A stretch of DNA of 64,000 nt, from the NCBI GenBank assembly GCA_951799405.1, contig OX637341.1, forward strand, positions 18,095,659 through 18,159,658, written 5' to 3'. The translations under genes were made by a program, and so were the position numbers. The DNA comes from Agapetus fuscipes (taxonomy: Eukaryota > Arthropoda > Insecta > Trichoptera > Glossosomatidae). This document shows positions 19,746-30,395 of the stretch, one piece after another; positions within the stretch are counted from its first letter, which is position 1, and every line of letters starts with the position of its first letter. Under the pieces are notes generated by a model, which worked only from the letters and a program-made list of their open reading frames with translations, was not told the origin of the DNA and ran no database searches.

Positions 19746-19915
19746 AGGGGGCCACTTCATTTGCAGTGGGCTGAGAGGGCTGGTTCTCATTTCTCGTGAA
19801 GGCTGAGTAAACCTTGCTGGTATTATTTTTTTGGGTTTGAAATAAACCACGAAACGGAAATCATTTCTGACACCCTCGTTGGGGATCGAACCCTTGTTTA
19901 TTTATTTCTTTTCAA
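19746..19915 (-). mobile_element. S2 SINE, 5' half
   Basis: Plus-strand order: CACTTCATTTGCAGTGGG, GGTTCTCATTTCTCGTGAAG, TTGGGTTTGAAATAAACCAC, TGACACCCTCGTTGGGGATC, GAACCCTTGTTTA, i.e. S2 in reverse with its tRNA head truncated at box B. Confidence 0.75.
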
Positions 19916-19984
19916 TATAAATAAATCTTTAATATTAATTTAACTTTTGCCACTAAGATTATAGAAGAAGAGAAAGATAGTCCA

Positions 19985-20415
19985 GGGATGGAAGTCTCAT
20001 CACCACGGTAATTCTTACCTACCGGATATCGGTAATATTTCGCTCCCCCAGTTATTGTTTACCGTATACGCCAATCTTGTCAAATATGACTTTTTCATGC
20101 AGTTGTCTTATGAATCAAATTCTACACAATCTGAACTAAGAAAAACCGTAAAACTCGATAATGTGAGAGTTCTGTTAAATATTTTTCAATAAATTTCTTG
20201 TTTTCATAAGACGCATTGGTCCAGTACACATGCAAACATTGCTCATGTAAGATTTTCTCAATGGCGTATACGGTAAACAAGAACAAAGGCAGCGATTTGT
20301 ATAAAGACCTGCCAATCCAAGATGGCCGCAAGCAAACAACTGATTAGTCTTCATACAAACAATACCGATATTTGGTAGGTAAGAATTACCGTGGTAATGA
20401 GACTTCCGGCCCAGT
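19985..20415. mobile_element. MITE1-related element split by MITE2
   Basis: Ends GGATGGAAGTCTCATCACCA and the inverse ACCGTGGTAATGAGACTTCC form inverted repeats of about 45 bp. The interior shares GCCAATCCAAGATGGCCGCA with MITE1, but this element lacks the outer MITE1 ends, so it is a sister family. It is interrupted at TAATATTT/GTATAAAG by MITE2. Confidence 0.7.
20041..20294. mobile_element. MITE2 with 4-bp ATTT duplication
   Basis: A 254-bp insert starts CGCTCCCCCAGTTATTGTTT and ends AACAAGAACAAAGGCAGCG, nearly identical to 13728-13980. ATTT flanks it (20037-20040 and 20295-20298). The uninterrupted target reads TAATATTTGTATGAAG in MITE1 at 35890, which confirms the duplication. Confidence 0.85.
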
Positions 20416-20700
20416 TCACACATACGAAAACTTGCAACCAAATCACAGCTGCAGTGACGACAACCAGGATTTCGTTGTCAACCACGATGACAGTGAATAA
20501 TGAACCCATAGAAATGATATCGATATTCGAGTTCAAGCACTCGATAAACACTCTATCATATGATAATTATCCATTCTCCCTACCTGCACGGATGTTCACG
20601 ACCGAATAATTACAGTCGCTATCGATTAGGATTTATCGATATCGTTGAATAACGATCGTTCGTATCGTGTAATTTCTTCCGATACATCACTTTCAGTGTA
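20416..20700. other. Non-repeat DNA with TATCGAT-type motifs
   Basis: GATATCGATATTCG, GCTATCGATTAGG and TTATCGATATCGTT cluster here. TATCGATA is the binding site of the insect factor DREF, often near housekeeping promoters. No adjacent gene is visible, so a promoter is only a possibility. The frame 20391-20609 has no recognisable domain. Confidence 0.3.
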
Positions 20701-20885
20701 CCTTAATGGACATCGCATAATTTTCTTCAATACAGATTTTTTTTCGTTTCATTTTGTATTTTAATTATATCTGAATTAATTATTGGTATTCGGTGAACGG
20801 ACTGTGAAAGCAGGTCCGTACTTAGGGTACATTAAAAATTAACTATTTTATTTTTAATAAATTAAAACAGAGTTAAGTAATAATC

Positions 20886-21132
20886 TATTATCTAAGCTGC
20901 AAAGATATGTATCATTTGGGATTCATATTAAATGCATTCCCACAAGCAGACACGCATAATTTCGCGCTCACACTTGCCGCATGTGGACCTACAGTATAAA
21001 AAACCCTATCTCAAATAAACATAAGCCCTGCAACTCTTGCCGAACTTCCCTGAAACAGGGGTGACATTGGGAAAGTGAACCATTTTTTGCAGTATGGGTG
21101 GTCATCCTCATACCAACCTATAAGTCAAGGAA
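20886..21132 (-). mobile_element. S3 element, full length
   Basis: From ATTATCTAAGCTGCAAAGAT to CTATAAGTCAAGGAATT with all landmarks. Confidence 0.85.
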
Positions 21133-21244
21133 TTACATAATACGAAATAATAATATTAATAATGAAAGTCTAAGGACAGGATTACTGTGAATCCGCTGCG
21201 GATGCAGCTTGAAAAAAAAAAAGTTTTTTGACTAGATTAGATTA

Positions 21245-21470
21245 GATAAGTTGCCCTGGGCTCCAAACACCAGTCCGTCCGTCCGTCCGCCGCAACTTTG
21301 TTCTACCAGCACTTGCGCATACATAATCACCGCCCGAGACGCTATAAATTATAAGGCGTGTAATTATCATCGGCGCAGACGCCCTGACGTACTAATTGTA
21401 CGAGGCCGGCGAGCTCGGTGTTGGGCGAGAGCCGTGCGCCGAGACAGCTACTTATTATTATTATTATTAT
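21245..21470. other. CpG-rich unique segment
   Basis: A (GTCC)4 run is followed by CG-rich sequence (ACGAGGCCGGCGAGCTCGGT, GGGCGAGAGCCGTGCGCCGA). It could be a small CpG island or an exon, but the overlapping frames have no recognisable product. Confidence 0.35.
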
Positions 21471-21500
21471 TAGTGCTAGACTCCCTTCCATACAAATGCT

Positions 21501-22335
21501 CATTATCTGTGATGAAATGACCTGCGACAAGGCGTGCTGTTCTATGACTCATTTTAGAACTCTAAATTAGATGAGTCAACTTTGGCTCGGAAAAAAACTT
21601 ATCTAATATTTGTAAAATTATTTTCATCATTGGATTAAAAAATAATCATTATCTGTATTGAAATGGCCTGCGACAAGGCGTGTTGTTTATTTAATCATTT
21701 TAGAACTCTAAATTAGATGAGTCAACTTTAGCTTGGAAAACAAACTTATCTAATATTTGTACAATCATTTTCATCATTGGGTAAACTATAATCATTATCT
21801 GTATTGAAATGACCTGCGACAAGGCGTGCTGTTCTATGACTCATTTTAGAACTCTAAATTAGATGAGTCAACTTTAGCTCGGAAAAAAACTTATCTAACA
21901 TTTGTAAAATTAATTTCATCATTGGATTAAAAAATAATCATTATCTGTATTGAAATGGCCTGCGACAAGGCGTGTTTTTTTATGATTCATTTAAAGACTC
22001 TCAATTAGATGAATCAGCTTAAAATACAAACAAAGAAAATCTCATCTAATCTAATCTAATCTAAGCTGCAAGGATATATATCGTTCAAGATTTATATTAA
22101 GTGCATTCCCACAAACAGACATGTATAATTTCGCGCTAACACATGCCGCATGTGGATCTACATTATAAGAACCCATCTCAAATGAACATAAGCCCTGCAA
22201 CTATTGCCGTCCTTCCCTGAGACAGGGGTGACATTGGCAAAGTGAACCATTTTTTCACAGTATGGGTGGTCAGCCGCATACCAACCTATAAGTCAAGGAA
22301 ATCTAATATTTGTTAAATAACTTTCATCTATAAAC
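21501..22335 (+). repeat. 146-bp tandem array, interrupted by S3
   Basis: CATTATCTGT begins units at 21501, 21647, 21793 and 21939, an exact 146-bp period. The units share GACCTGCGACAAGGCGTG and TAAATTAGATGAGTCAAC. The fourth unit is diverged and is split by an S3 element. Its remainder (ATCTAATATTTGTTAAATAA) resumes at about 22300, with ATCTAAT as probable target duplication. Confidence 0.85.
22050..22299 (-). mobile_element. S3 element inside tandem array
   Basis: Full length, from CTAATCTAATCTAAGCTGCA to CTATAAGTCAAGGAA. The tail (ATCTA)n merges with the target ATCTAAT, so the exact 3' boundary is ambiguous. Confidence 0.85.
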
Positions 22336-22575
22336 TAAGTTTCAAAGTTATGTTACATTCTAGACTTAATATATCAAATGCATGCCCACAAACAGACACG
22401 TGCAAGTTTGCGCTTACAAATGCTGAATATGCACTTATAAATTAAAACCAAACCTCTAATGAACATACACCCTGCAAGTTTTGCCGACCTTTCCTGAAAC
22501 AGGGGTGACATTGGCAAAGTGAACCATTTTTTTACAGTTTGGGTGGTTAGCCTCACGCAAACCTATAAGTCAAGA
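22331..22575 (-). mobile_element. S3 element, diverged
   Basis: From TATAAACTAAGTTTCAAAGT to CTATAAGTCAAGAAAG. The subtype has CAAATGCTGAATATG and AAATTAAAACC in place of the usual ACATGCCGCATGTG. Confidence 0.8.
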
Positions 22576-22579
22576 AAGT

Positions 22580-23040
22580 CAGAGGTAGCATTTGCCATTT
22601 GAAGGTTTTTTCATTTCTTACATTCTAATATTCGAACCTAAACCTTCCAATCAAAACTCAAAGCTCTACTAACTGATCAACCAACAAGACTTATAATTTA
22701 TATTCTTTTAAAATTTGTGATAATTTTCGGATTATCTTGAACTTTTCCATACATTTTTAAAATCATCCAATCGTTTTGAAAAAAAAAACGCCTATAATCA
22801 GTAAGTATATGTTTTGGTTAATTATAGATTCAATTTTCCATGAATTCGTGATTCACAACCGTAGTTTAATTACATTATAATTCCGTCAATTATCTCATTA
22901 AGTCCCGAAACAACTCGAGATGATCTCATCCTACCAGGAATGTGCTTAGCATTTCAGGTGTGGGTAGGCAAAAAGTTGGTAGTTTTTTTTATTCGAAAAA
23001 ATAGATATAATTAACTCATTGAAAACTTCTAGAACACAAA
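22580..23040. other. AT-rich DNA, nothing recognised
   Basis: No recognised gene or repeat. Confidence 0.4.
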
Positions 23041-23044
23041 TAAT

Positions 23045-23245
23045 ATGGTCAGATGGAGGAGGAGAACGAGTCGGTTCTGGAGGACCACGTGAACTGAAGA
23101 ATTGAAAATCGGTAGACTACATGCCGAAAACTCAATTCGTTGCGCGCGAAATACTAGACGACAAGCGTTTATCAAGTTGACCACCAAAAAAATGCAAAAA
23201 GGAATTCAGGAATAAACAGATTTAAAACTATAAGAAGAAGAAAGA
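23045..23245 (+). mobile_element. LINE L-D 3' end, diverged
   Basis: GTCAGATGGAGGAGGAG, GGTTCTGGAGGACCACGTG, AACAGATTTAAAACTATAAG and an AAGAAGAAAG tail keep the L-D order. Frames are badly broken. Confidence 0.65.
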
Positions 23246-23277
23246 CAAATCTGTGTAAATATTTTTGTATTAATCTT

Positions 23278-23575
23278 GGACCGGTTCGTAGTCCAGAGGC
23301 AACACTTTGGATTCGTAAATGGAAGGTTGTGGATTCGAATCCCGGCGGAGCACAAAATATAACATTTATATTTCCAAATGTGCTCTTCGCTGGGTGGAAA
23401 AATTCATAAGCCTTTACCAAAGACCGGTCACTGAAAGTTCCATCCAAACTTACAACAACTGGGTCTTGCTTGACAATTAGCGCTTTCTACAGCGATGACT
23501 AAGCTTGCAGAGGGCTCTTGAGGTGTGATAAACACAAAAACAGCGCTCACCAAATAAATCATCCTATTATTATTA
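23278..23575 (+). mobile_element. S1 SINE with tail A, full length
   Basis: Head GGACCGGTTCGTAGTCCAGA, box B GATTCGAATCCCGGC, core CGCTTTCTACAGCGATGAC, tail A AGGGCTCTTGAGGTGTGATA through CAGCGCTCACCAAATAAATC and ending in ATTATTATT. This is a good reference copy for the tail-A subfamily. Confidence 0.9.
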
Positions 23576-23579
23576 TTGG

Positions 23580-24235
23580 GATTGAAAATCTGATGAGGCT
23601 TAAAATAATTTCAGATACGTTAGAATCGAATCCATTTTGAAGTTAATTCAGTACGGCAACAACTTTTTGATTTGATCGAGAACTCATCACTGCATCTTAC
23701 AAACGTAGCCAAAAAAATCACTAATTATATCTAATTTAACCTATTAAGTTCCGAAGACCAGATATATCGTTTTTTCCCACTATTCCAGAAATTAGATGAT
23801 ATATATTTGACTTATTATTGTATTTGCGTCATGCCGTGAAGAAGATTAAATTTTGCCTGAAATTTGTTAACGCAACATTATAAATAACACAAATGGTTAT
23901 TTGAATTATATAAAGAACAATATTTACTGTCTGGTTTGACTGTATGTAGGTAATTCAAAACTAAAATATATTGTTTTTGGATTCATACTTAAAAATAAAT
24001 CACTCAAATGACGATCATTTCTGTTTTACTTATATATCTTGGGAAAAAAGATTAAAAATTTATGCACGTACAAAAGACCAGCATTTTTTTTTTCAGTACG
24101 TAACTACATATATTGCAACAAAACAGTGTAGTAAAAGTATTTTTTTTTCGGTAGATACCCACTCTCATGACAATAATTGTACGTCAAATATTTTTTAAGT
24201 CAATTGAGAGATATCAATCAAAATGCCTAAAATCT
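23580..24235. other. AT-rich DNA, nothing recognised
   Basis: No gene or shared repeat recognised; one AT-rich frame at 23971-24198 has no recognisable domain. Confidence 0.4.
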
Positions 24236-24239
24236 AAAT

Positions 24240-24418
24240 AAAAATCTAAGCTGCAAAAATATATATCACTTAAGATTCATATTAAACGCATTCCCACAAG
24301 CAGACATGTATAATTTCACGCTAACACATGCCGTATGTGGACCTACAATATAAAAACCCAATCTCAAATTAACATAAGCCCTGCAACTTTTGCCGACTTT
24401 CCCTGAAACAGGAGTGCT
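24240..24418 (-). mobile_element. S3 element, 5' truncated
   Basis: From AAATCTAAGCTGCAAAAATA to CCTGAAACAGGAGTG, then an abrupt change to unrelated sequence. Confidence 0.8.
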
Positions 24419-24419
24419 T

Positions 24420-25135
24420 ACTTTTTTCTTAATCTTTTGAATAGCGTTTTGAGTCATACAGAATATTCTTTCATTGGTAACAGACGAAAGGTTAAAAAGT
24501 GAAAAAAAAAAAAAAGTATTTTTTCTAGAAAGGTTCGATGGTGAGAAATTTCTTATAAGTATGTTCCTCGAACTTTTTTTCTAAGCTGTTTTTAAGGCAT
24601 CTTTTTCAGTTATTATACGCATGGCTTGCTCGAAAATAGATCGATAATCTGCCAGACCAGCTAAGATGGAAAAATAAAGAAGAAAGTCGAGATTTAACAC
24701 TATTAGCTTTCGTCCGCTGAATCTGAGCGATAATAGACTTTGAAATTAACCGATCACTTAAGAAATTTTAGCCTTTTTGTGCTTTAGACCAGATAGCTTA
24801 AAAGCTCGACTTAAATTTTAACCAATTATCTTGTACTTAAGCCAAGCTGTTTGCGTAGATACCATTTTTTTTAAATTAAAATGGAGTTCTACAAAGTTTC
24901 CGCTGAAACATTTAAAAAATTGAACCATTTTTTTAACTGCCAAAAATATGTTTTTGTTAAAAAATCATAAGACAACTTATTCCAAGGTTTAAAAAAAAAA
25001 CTTGTAATGTTTTCAAGGTCGGTGTTGGTAGTTTTTTCGGATTTTTATGTGACACATTCATTTTTCCATAAAAAGAGATGTAAAACGCAAATTTAATCAT
25101 TATGTAGCAGATTTTTAAAGATGTTGAGCATGCTA
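24420..25135. other. AT-rich DNA, nothing recognised
   Basis: No gene or shared repeat recognised. Confidence 0.4.
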
Positions 25136-25139
25136 TTGT

Positions 25140-25440
25140 AACAAAATACTTGCGTTCAATGACAGAGGTCAAGGGTTCGATCTACATCAAGGGTGTTAGA
25201 ATATTTTTTTCTTACGGTGTTTATTTCAATTTCAAATTCAAAATAAAAATACCGATATGGATTACACAGGCTTTGTAACCAGCTCCTTGGAAAATTAAAA
25301 TACCCCCACTTCAAGTGAAGTGATTGGTGTAAGGCCAGCCCTTTAACTGTAAAAAAATAGGTTCGAAAATGCACATGCGACTTCGGGGTCACAACACTTA
25401 GAAGTTTCACCATATTTGTAGCTTTAGTTGCGTAGTCAAT
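25140..25440 (+). mobile_element. S2 SINE, diverged
   Basis: GAGGTCAAGGGTTCGATC (box B), CAAGGGTGTTAGAATATT, ATTTCAAATTCAAAATAA, AAGTGATTGGTGTAAGGCC and TAGCTTTAGTTGCGTAG follow S2 order. The box A half is lost. Confidence 0.65.
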
Positions 25441-25627
25441 CGAAATAACCCACTTAAATAACAAATAATACTTGTAAAATAGTGTTAATTAACATCTGTA
25501 AATCCAATGTATGGTTCTTTCTTTGCTAGAATAAACTGTTCGTCTCTTGATAAGTATACAATGAAATTATTTATACTTTGATTATACATACATAATTATG
25601 TAGGTACTAGTGTTTTCTCGTTGATAC

Positions 25628-25889
25628 TAATCAAATCTAATCTAATCTAGGTTGCAAAGATATTTAACATTGGAGATTCACATTACATGCATTCCCACAA
25701 CCAAGACACGTACAAGTTCGCGCTTGCACGTGCCTCATGTGAGCCTACAACATAAAAACCAATCTCAAACGGACATACACCCTGCAACTCTTGCCGTCCT
25801 TCCCTGTAACAGGGGTGACATTGGCAAAGTGAACCATTTTCTACAGCATGGGTGGTCAGCCGCATACCAAGCTATAAGTCAAGGAATAT
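25628..25889 (-). mobile_element. S3 element, full length
   Basis: TCTAATCTAATCTAGGTTGC to CTATAAGTCAAGGAATA. It belongs to the ACATTGGAGATTCACATTA subtype. Confidence 0.85.
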
Positions 25890-26039
25890 ATACAGCAAAT
25901 AGCATATTAGACATAAACAAATGGATAAACATTAAAATCAAAAACAAATTACAAAATTCTAATTTTGATACAATGTTGGAATTAAGTAGCAACATTAGAC
26001 GCCAGTGTTCAATGGCAGATTAATATAATGTATTCCATC

Positions 26040-26300
26040 AGGGGGTGATGCGGGGGTGGTCTGTATAGAGCTCCACCCCCCCCCCCCCCCCCGACTACCC
26101 CCGTACTACCCCTAACTACCCCCGTAGGTACAATGCACGTCATTACATACATACGGCCCGGTCGCCGCTCGGGGTAATCTTATTACATTTACATATTAAT
26201 CAACGGATTTTAATTATCCCCCCCCCCTGCCACCCTGAATCTACCACCCTGATTCTGCCACCTTCATTTTGCCACCCTCCAACAACTCTTGCCACTGACA
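26040..26300. repeat. G/C-tract island
   Basis: A run of about 20 C at 26072-26091 and repeated CTACCCCCGTACTACCCC, CCACCCTGAATCTACCACCC. The repeats are short-period and C-rich. Confidence 0.7.
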
Positions 26301-27310
26301 CTTACACTTACAGGCGAAGCTTAGGACACTAAGATACCATTGGCGTAACTGAATCATTTGCAGTGAATAGAAAACATAAATATTAAAAATTATATTTCTA
26401 CTTTTTTGTGTTCTGCATGGGTAAAAATAAGCATTGTTTTGTCGATATAAGAAGAAAACGAGATACTTTCGGAAATGAATCGCCCTTTAAGCGTATAAAT
26501 TAAATCAAACAAACAACGAATGTATTAATATCTACTTGCTTTTGTTTGAAATTTCAGTATTTCATTAATTTAACAAACCTTCACAGTTGAGTCATAAATA
26601 ATCTTATATGATTACTTAAAGTTATGTGTGTGAAAAAATTTAAAAACCATTTTCTATGTTCAAATATGTATATTCATCTCATTTTTAACCAAATCTTTGA
26701 TTGCCATCCTGAATTTTATAGAAATCAATTGTTTTTTAAGCAAATGGGTGTGTATTTATTATGGATCATTAAAATTCACATGTCTTTGTAACTTAGTTTA
26801 TATAAATAGACAAACATGAATAAATTACAGCTTTTATCGTAGAAAAACGGATGTAATTGTATGTGTTTGTTACGAATACAATCATTTAAGTACCTTATAT
26901 CTAGAATTTTATCACATACACTAACACAGACAGGTAAAAACACACAAATACACATTCACATCAATTCAAACAGTTTTAACCGTAAAAAAACACGTACACT
27001 TGTAAGTTTAGATATGTGTGTGTGTGATATAATTGGTCTTCTATAATTAGTTGTAGCTCCGACTTGTGAAGCGACCCCTTGGATCTGAGCAGACAGGCAG
27101 TTGGCTGAAATAAGTAGGGTGTAAGGATATCCTCGCTCAAGAGTGGGCGGGGGAATGGGGGGACAAGGCTAAAGCAAGGGGGGCAAGTACGTTTGTGCCT
27201 CACGGATCGGCCGCCCCTGGTATCTTTGGTTTGATGACTTTAAATTCGTACTTACTAATTTGCTAGTTAAAGCTTCGAATATGCGGAAATGAAGGTAATT
27301 TATAAGTAGA
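26301..27310. other. Unique AT-rich DNA, nothing recognised
   Basis: No recognisable coding frame. Around 27130-27180 there is a short G-rich stretch (GTGGGCGGGGGAATGGGGGG). Confidence 0.4.
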
Positions 27311-27314
27311 TACA

Positions 27315-27440
27315 TTTATTTGTAAGTACACATTCAGCATTTGTAAGCGCGAACTACACTTGTTGGTTTGAGGGCATACATCTGAGAGCTTTAAATGAAT
27401 ATATCCTTGCAACTTAGATTATAGATTATAGATTATAGAA
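27315..27440 (+). mobile_element. S3 3' half
   Basis: TGTAAGTACACATTCAGCAT, GCGCGAACTACACTTGTTGG and GCAACTTAGATTATAGATTA. This subtype has an ATTATAG tail and is very close to 34600-34690 and 46768-46925. Confidence 0.8.
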
Positions 27441-27654
27441 GGTCGCTCTTGAAGAAAGCGGATTAGTAAAGTAAAGAAAGAAATGAGAGAAAAAATAATA
27501 GTTATTCAAAATTACTAAGTACCAAAAAAATGTGTATTATTGGTGGCTAAGGACATCTTATTGAAATCTTCAATGTTCATACAATTTGCAGTTTTTTACT
27601 ACATTGATCATTTTTGTTGTTGTTGCTAAATGAATATTGTTATTATTGATTAAG

Positions 27655-27790
27655 AGGTTTAGGCTATGTTTTCCGGGATCTGTTGCCGTAATATTTGAAA
27701 ACTGGAGCTTCCGGACGTTTCGCCCATGTCTACGATTTGCTTCTTCAAGATCAAGATCATCTTCATCATCACATCATCACATCATCAAAC
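27655..27790 (-). ncRNA. Penelope-like terminus with hammerhead-like motif
   Basis: In minus orientation, CTTGAAGAAGCAAATCG is followed by CATGGGCGAAACGTCC. The layout CTKRWRA - short stem - GAAACG is like the hammerhead motif known in Penelope-like element termini. Catalytic core residues are not all kept, so activity is doubtful. A CATCATCA repeat flanks it. Confidence 0.45.
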
Positions 27791-27835
27791 ATCTCTCCAT
27801 CATTGTTATTATTGTTCCTTTGGACAATTTTTTTT

Positions 27836-28005
27836 TATGAGACTGACCACCCACACTGTAAAAATGGATGACTTATGTTCATTTTGAAAGAGCGCATGCA
27901 GCATGTGTACACCTGAACTTACACGTGTCTGCATGTGGGCAAAAATTCAATACGAATCGTAAATGGAAATGCAAAATTTATTGCAACTTTTATTTAAGAT
28001 TTGTT
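27836..28005 (+). mobile_element. S3 element with internal deletion
   Basis: ATGAGACTGACCACCCACAC, then a jump to TTATGTTCATTTTGAAAGAG, ACTTACACGTGTCTGCATG and TTGCAACTTTTATTTAAG. The central GGGGTGACATTGG part is missing. Confidence 0.7.
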
Positions 28006-28390
28006 ATACGAACGTGAATTGTTTTGAAATTCGAATTCTTTGTCTTACGTATAAACTGTCGAGTGTTGAGGTTCAACTGCTTTCTTACCACCATCTCACA
28101 CCCCCAGACCAACACATCTACGATTCCGACAAAGTTGCCTCGTGAATCACCGCTCGAGAAATAATGAATTATTAATATTTTCCGTCGAAATCTCTCAGCG
28201 CATTGTAAAACGTTACCCACCCCATCGTATTTATTATTAATTGTGTATTTTATTCTGACGCACTTTTGCTATTAATACAATCAAAGGGTTGCTCCAAAGA
28301 AAAAAAGTAACGAATATTGAGGTTAAATATTTTAATTATTAATGAGAATGAGGGGAAATATTTTTATTATTAATGAGTATTAATGAGCAG
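28006..28390. other. Unassigned DNA
   Basis: No gene recognised. A short direct repeat of TTATTATTAATGAG(A/T) occurs at about 28335 and 28363. Confidence 0.35.
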
Positions 28391-28394
28391 TGTT

Positions 28395-28650
28395 TCCTTG
28401 GCTTATAGAGGGGTATGCAGCTGACCACCCATGCTGTGAAAATGGTTCACTCTGCCAATGTCACCCCTGTTTCGGGGAAGGACGGCGAGAGTTGCAGGGT
28501 GTATGCCCATTTGAGATTTAAGTTTTTATGTTGTAGGTTCACATGCGTCATGTGCAAGCGTGAACTTGTACGTGTCTGGTTGTGAGAATGCATGTAATGT
28601 GAATCTCCAATGTAACATATCTTTGCAACTTAGATTAGATTAGATTAGAC
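28395..28650 (+). mobile_element. S3 element, full length
   Basis: TCCTTGGCTTATAGAGGGG to GCAACTTAGATTAGATTAGA with all landmarks. Confidence 0.85.
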
Positions 28651-28769
28651 ATTTAAAAGTATGGTGAAAGAGTTCCTCCCAGCTTGTTGATAGCAGCTGT
28701 GAGGGTGCACTGTAATGAGGGTAACCTCTTGTCAACAAACAAGATGAGTTCAAAAGGCTGTTAAATTAA

Positions 28770-28958
28770 TATCGACTTGTAGGTCTTTTTCCTATGTCAT
28801 CTCTGTTTCAGGGATAGGCGAAAGAATTAAAAGATTCAGATGAACGTATTTGTTTTTTTGTTCTTTGTCAATTTTTGCTCTTTTTTTTCATCTTCAACAG
28901 ATTCTAGTTATTTGTAATATTATAACTTATTCGATCAATCCATTGTTTCCTTCTAATC
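28770..28958 (+). mobile_element. S3 element, highly diverged
   Basis: GACTTGTAGGTCTTTTTCC, CATCTCTGTTTCAGGGATAG and GATGAACGTATTTG keep S3 order weakly. A reverse-sense AATCTAATCTAATCTA tail at 28951 belongs to another copy. Confidence 0.35.
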
Positions 28959-28959
28959 T

Positions 28960-29165
28960 AATCTAATCTATAAATATTTAAACATATAAATGGTACAACA
29001 TTGTTTTGATTCACTTTATTTTTTTATTTTTGCTCGAATATTTTCGCCTAATGAGGCATCTTCAAGAGCAGAACGAAAAAAAAAAAAAAAAAAAAAAAAT
29101 AAAGTGAATTAAAACAATGTTGTACCATTAATATTTTTAAATATTTATAAAAATGGACTTTCACT
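28960..29165. mobile_element. Penelope-like inverted-repeat unit
   Basis: Arms 28968-29035 and 29092-29158 are inverted copies sharing ATGGTACAACATTGTTTT and TAAAGTGAATTAAAACAATG. In between, the minus strand reads CTCTTGAAGATGCCTCATTA followed by GGCGAAAATATTCG, with a GCCT/AGGC stem before GAAA. It is hammerhead-like in layout; a 25-base A run follows. Confidence 0.5.
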
Positions 29166-29194
29166 GTGTTAACAGATTTACACTAAAAAATATT

Positions 29195-29425
29195 AATCTT
29201 ATCTAAGTCGCAAAGATATGTTATATTGGAGATTCACATTACATGCATTTTCACAACCAGACACGTACAAGTTCGCGCTTGCACATGCCGCATGTGAACC
29301 TACAACTCTAATGGACATACACCCTGCAACTCTTGCCGTCTTTCCCTGAGATAGGGGTGACATTGGCAAAGTGAACCATTTTTACAGCATGGGTGGTCAG
29401 CCGCATCCCAGCCTATAAGTCATTT
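29195..29425 (-). mobile_element. S3 element, nearly full length
   Basis: TCTTATCTAAGTCGCAAAGA to CCCAGCCTATAAGTCA, with a small deletion after GAACCTACAA. Confidence 0.85.
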
Positions 29426-29433
29426 TCGTAAAA

Positions 29434-29652
29434 TTGTTAAGTTTTAATGAAGAAGAAGATGACACAGACTTTGATGGTACACTATTCCAAAGTATTTCGC
29501 ACACAAGGGTTGTCAATATGTACGAGGATACAGCCACAAAGATCGAAGATATTTACATAAACCTGTTTGGTCGACTGTATATCGTACAGTGCGCTAATGG
29601 ACGTATTATGTTTTTTCAATTAATATTTTTAATCAAATCCATTTTCATTTGA
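29434..29652 (+). other. Short open frame, unknown
   Basis: The 72-residue frame has an acidic start (FNEEEDDTDFDG) and then YEDTATKIEDIYINLFGRLY, with more even base use than its AT-rich neighbours. It could be a decayed exon or part of an element. I recognise no family and see no convincing splice sites. Confidence 0.2.
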
Positions 29653-30270
29653 AATTGTAATTTTTCATTTAATTAAGAATTCCAATTGTGCAAAAAAAAA
29701 AAAACGAAATTATTTTAATTACAAATTTTTCCATCTATTTATTTTATATTTATTTCCATCGTAATTTTTTCTTAATTAAAAAAAAATGATTCTCCGGTAA
29801 CTTAATAAATATATCCCTTAATTCGTAAACAAAAAAAAGAGTTATATTTAAACAATGAAATAAATCAGTCATAATATTTGACAAATCATTCAAACATTTC
29901 AAATTATTGTACGTTTTTTTTTTATCATTTTATTCGTTCAACTACACTGTTTTTTTTTTCATTGATGCTACTTATTATTTTTTACAAGTATAAGAAATAT
30001 TGCAAAATACTTAACAATTGCGTAATTGCCGTAAATAAAAAATATATCCAAGATAGAAAAGCTCATCTTGTGTGTGTTTTGTTTTCAAACATTTTTTTCT
30101 GATTTTTATATTTTTTTTAGATAAAAATCTAATTAAACACTGTTTCTTTTCACATAATATATCGATTTATTTCAATTATAAATTACGAAAATTTTAGACC
30201 TTATAGATAAGAATACAATAAATGTTTTTTTTTTTTCAAAAAAAATTAAAATCCATCAAATTTTTTTTTT
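29653..30270. other. Very AT-rich DNA, nothing recognised
   Basis: Dominated by A/T runs; frames here are AT-composition products. Confidence 0.45.
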
Positions 30271-30274
30271 CTTA

Positions 30275-30395
30275 GGAATCCTGTGCGGGAGGCTCCCCAA
30301 TTCTTAAAAGTCTTGGGGGTCTATGTCACCCTGGAAAGGTGCCGCAGAGGTGTTGCTTGCGTTCTTGCTTCTGTCGTGAGGCGCTGCAATATTAT
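30275..30395 (-). mobile_element. LINE L-H 3' end only
   Basis: Plus strand GGAATCCTGTGCGGGAGGCT, GTCTTGGGGGTCTATGTCAC, GTGCCGCAGAGGTG is the reverse of the L-H 3' untranslated end. The poly(A) is the T-run at 30261-30270. The sequence continues past the S1 tail-B breakpoint, so it is LINE rather than SINE. Confidence 0.65.

Noticed and set aside
20416..20660. Housekeeping promoter with DREF-like sites
   Set aside because: No gene follows on either strand, so only the motif cluster is recorded.
21251..21520. Frame with a poly-Leu stretch, possible membrane protein
   Set aside because: The Leu run is a TTA microsatellite and the frame enters the 146-bp array; no domain recognised.
22050..22080. 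Telomere-like TTAGG repeats
   Set aside because: The repeats are TTAGA/TCTAA units at the ends of S3 copies, occurring inside the window and not as long arrays.
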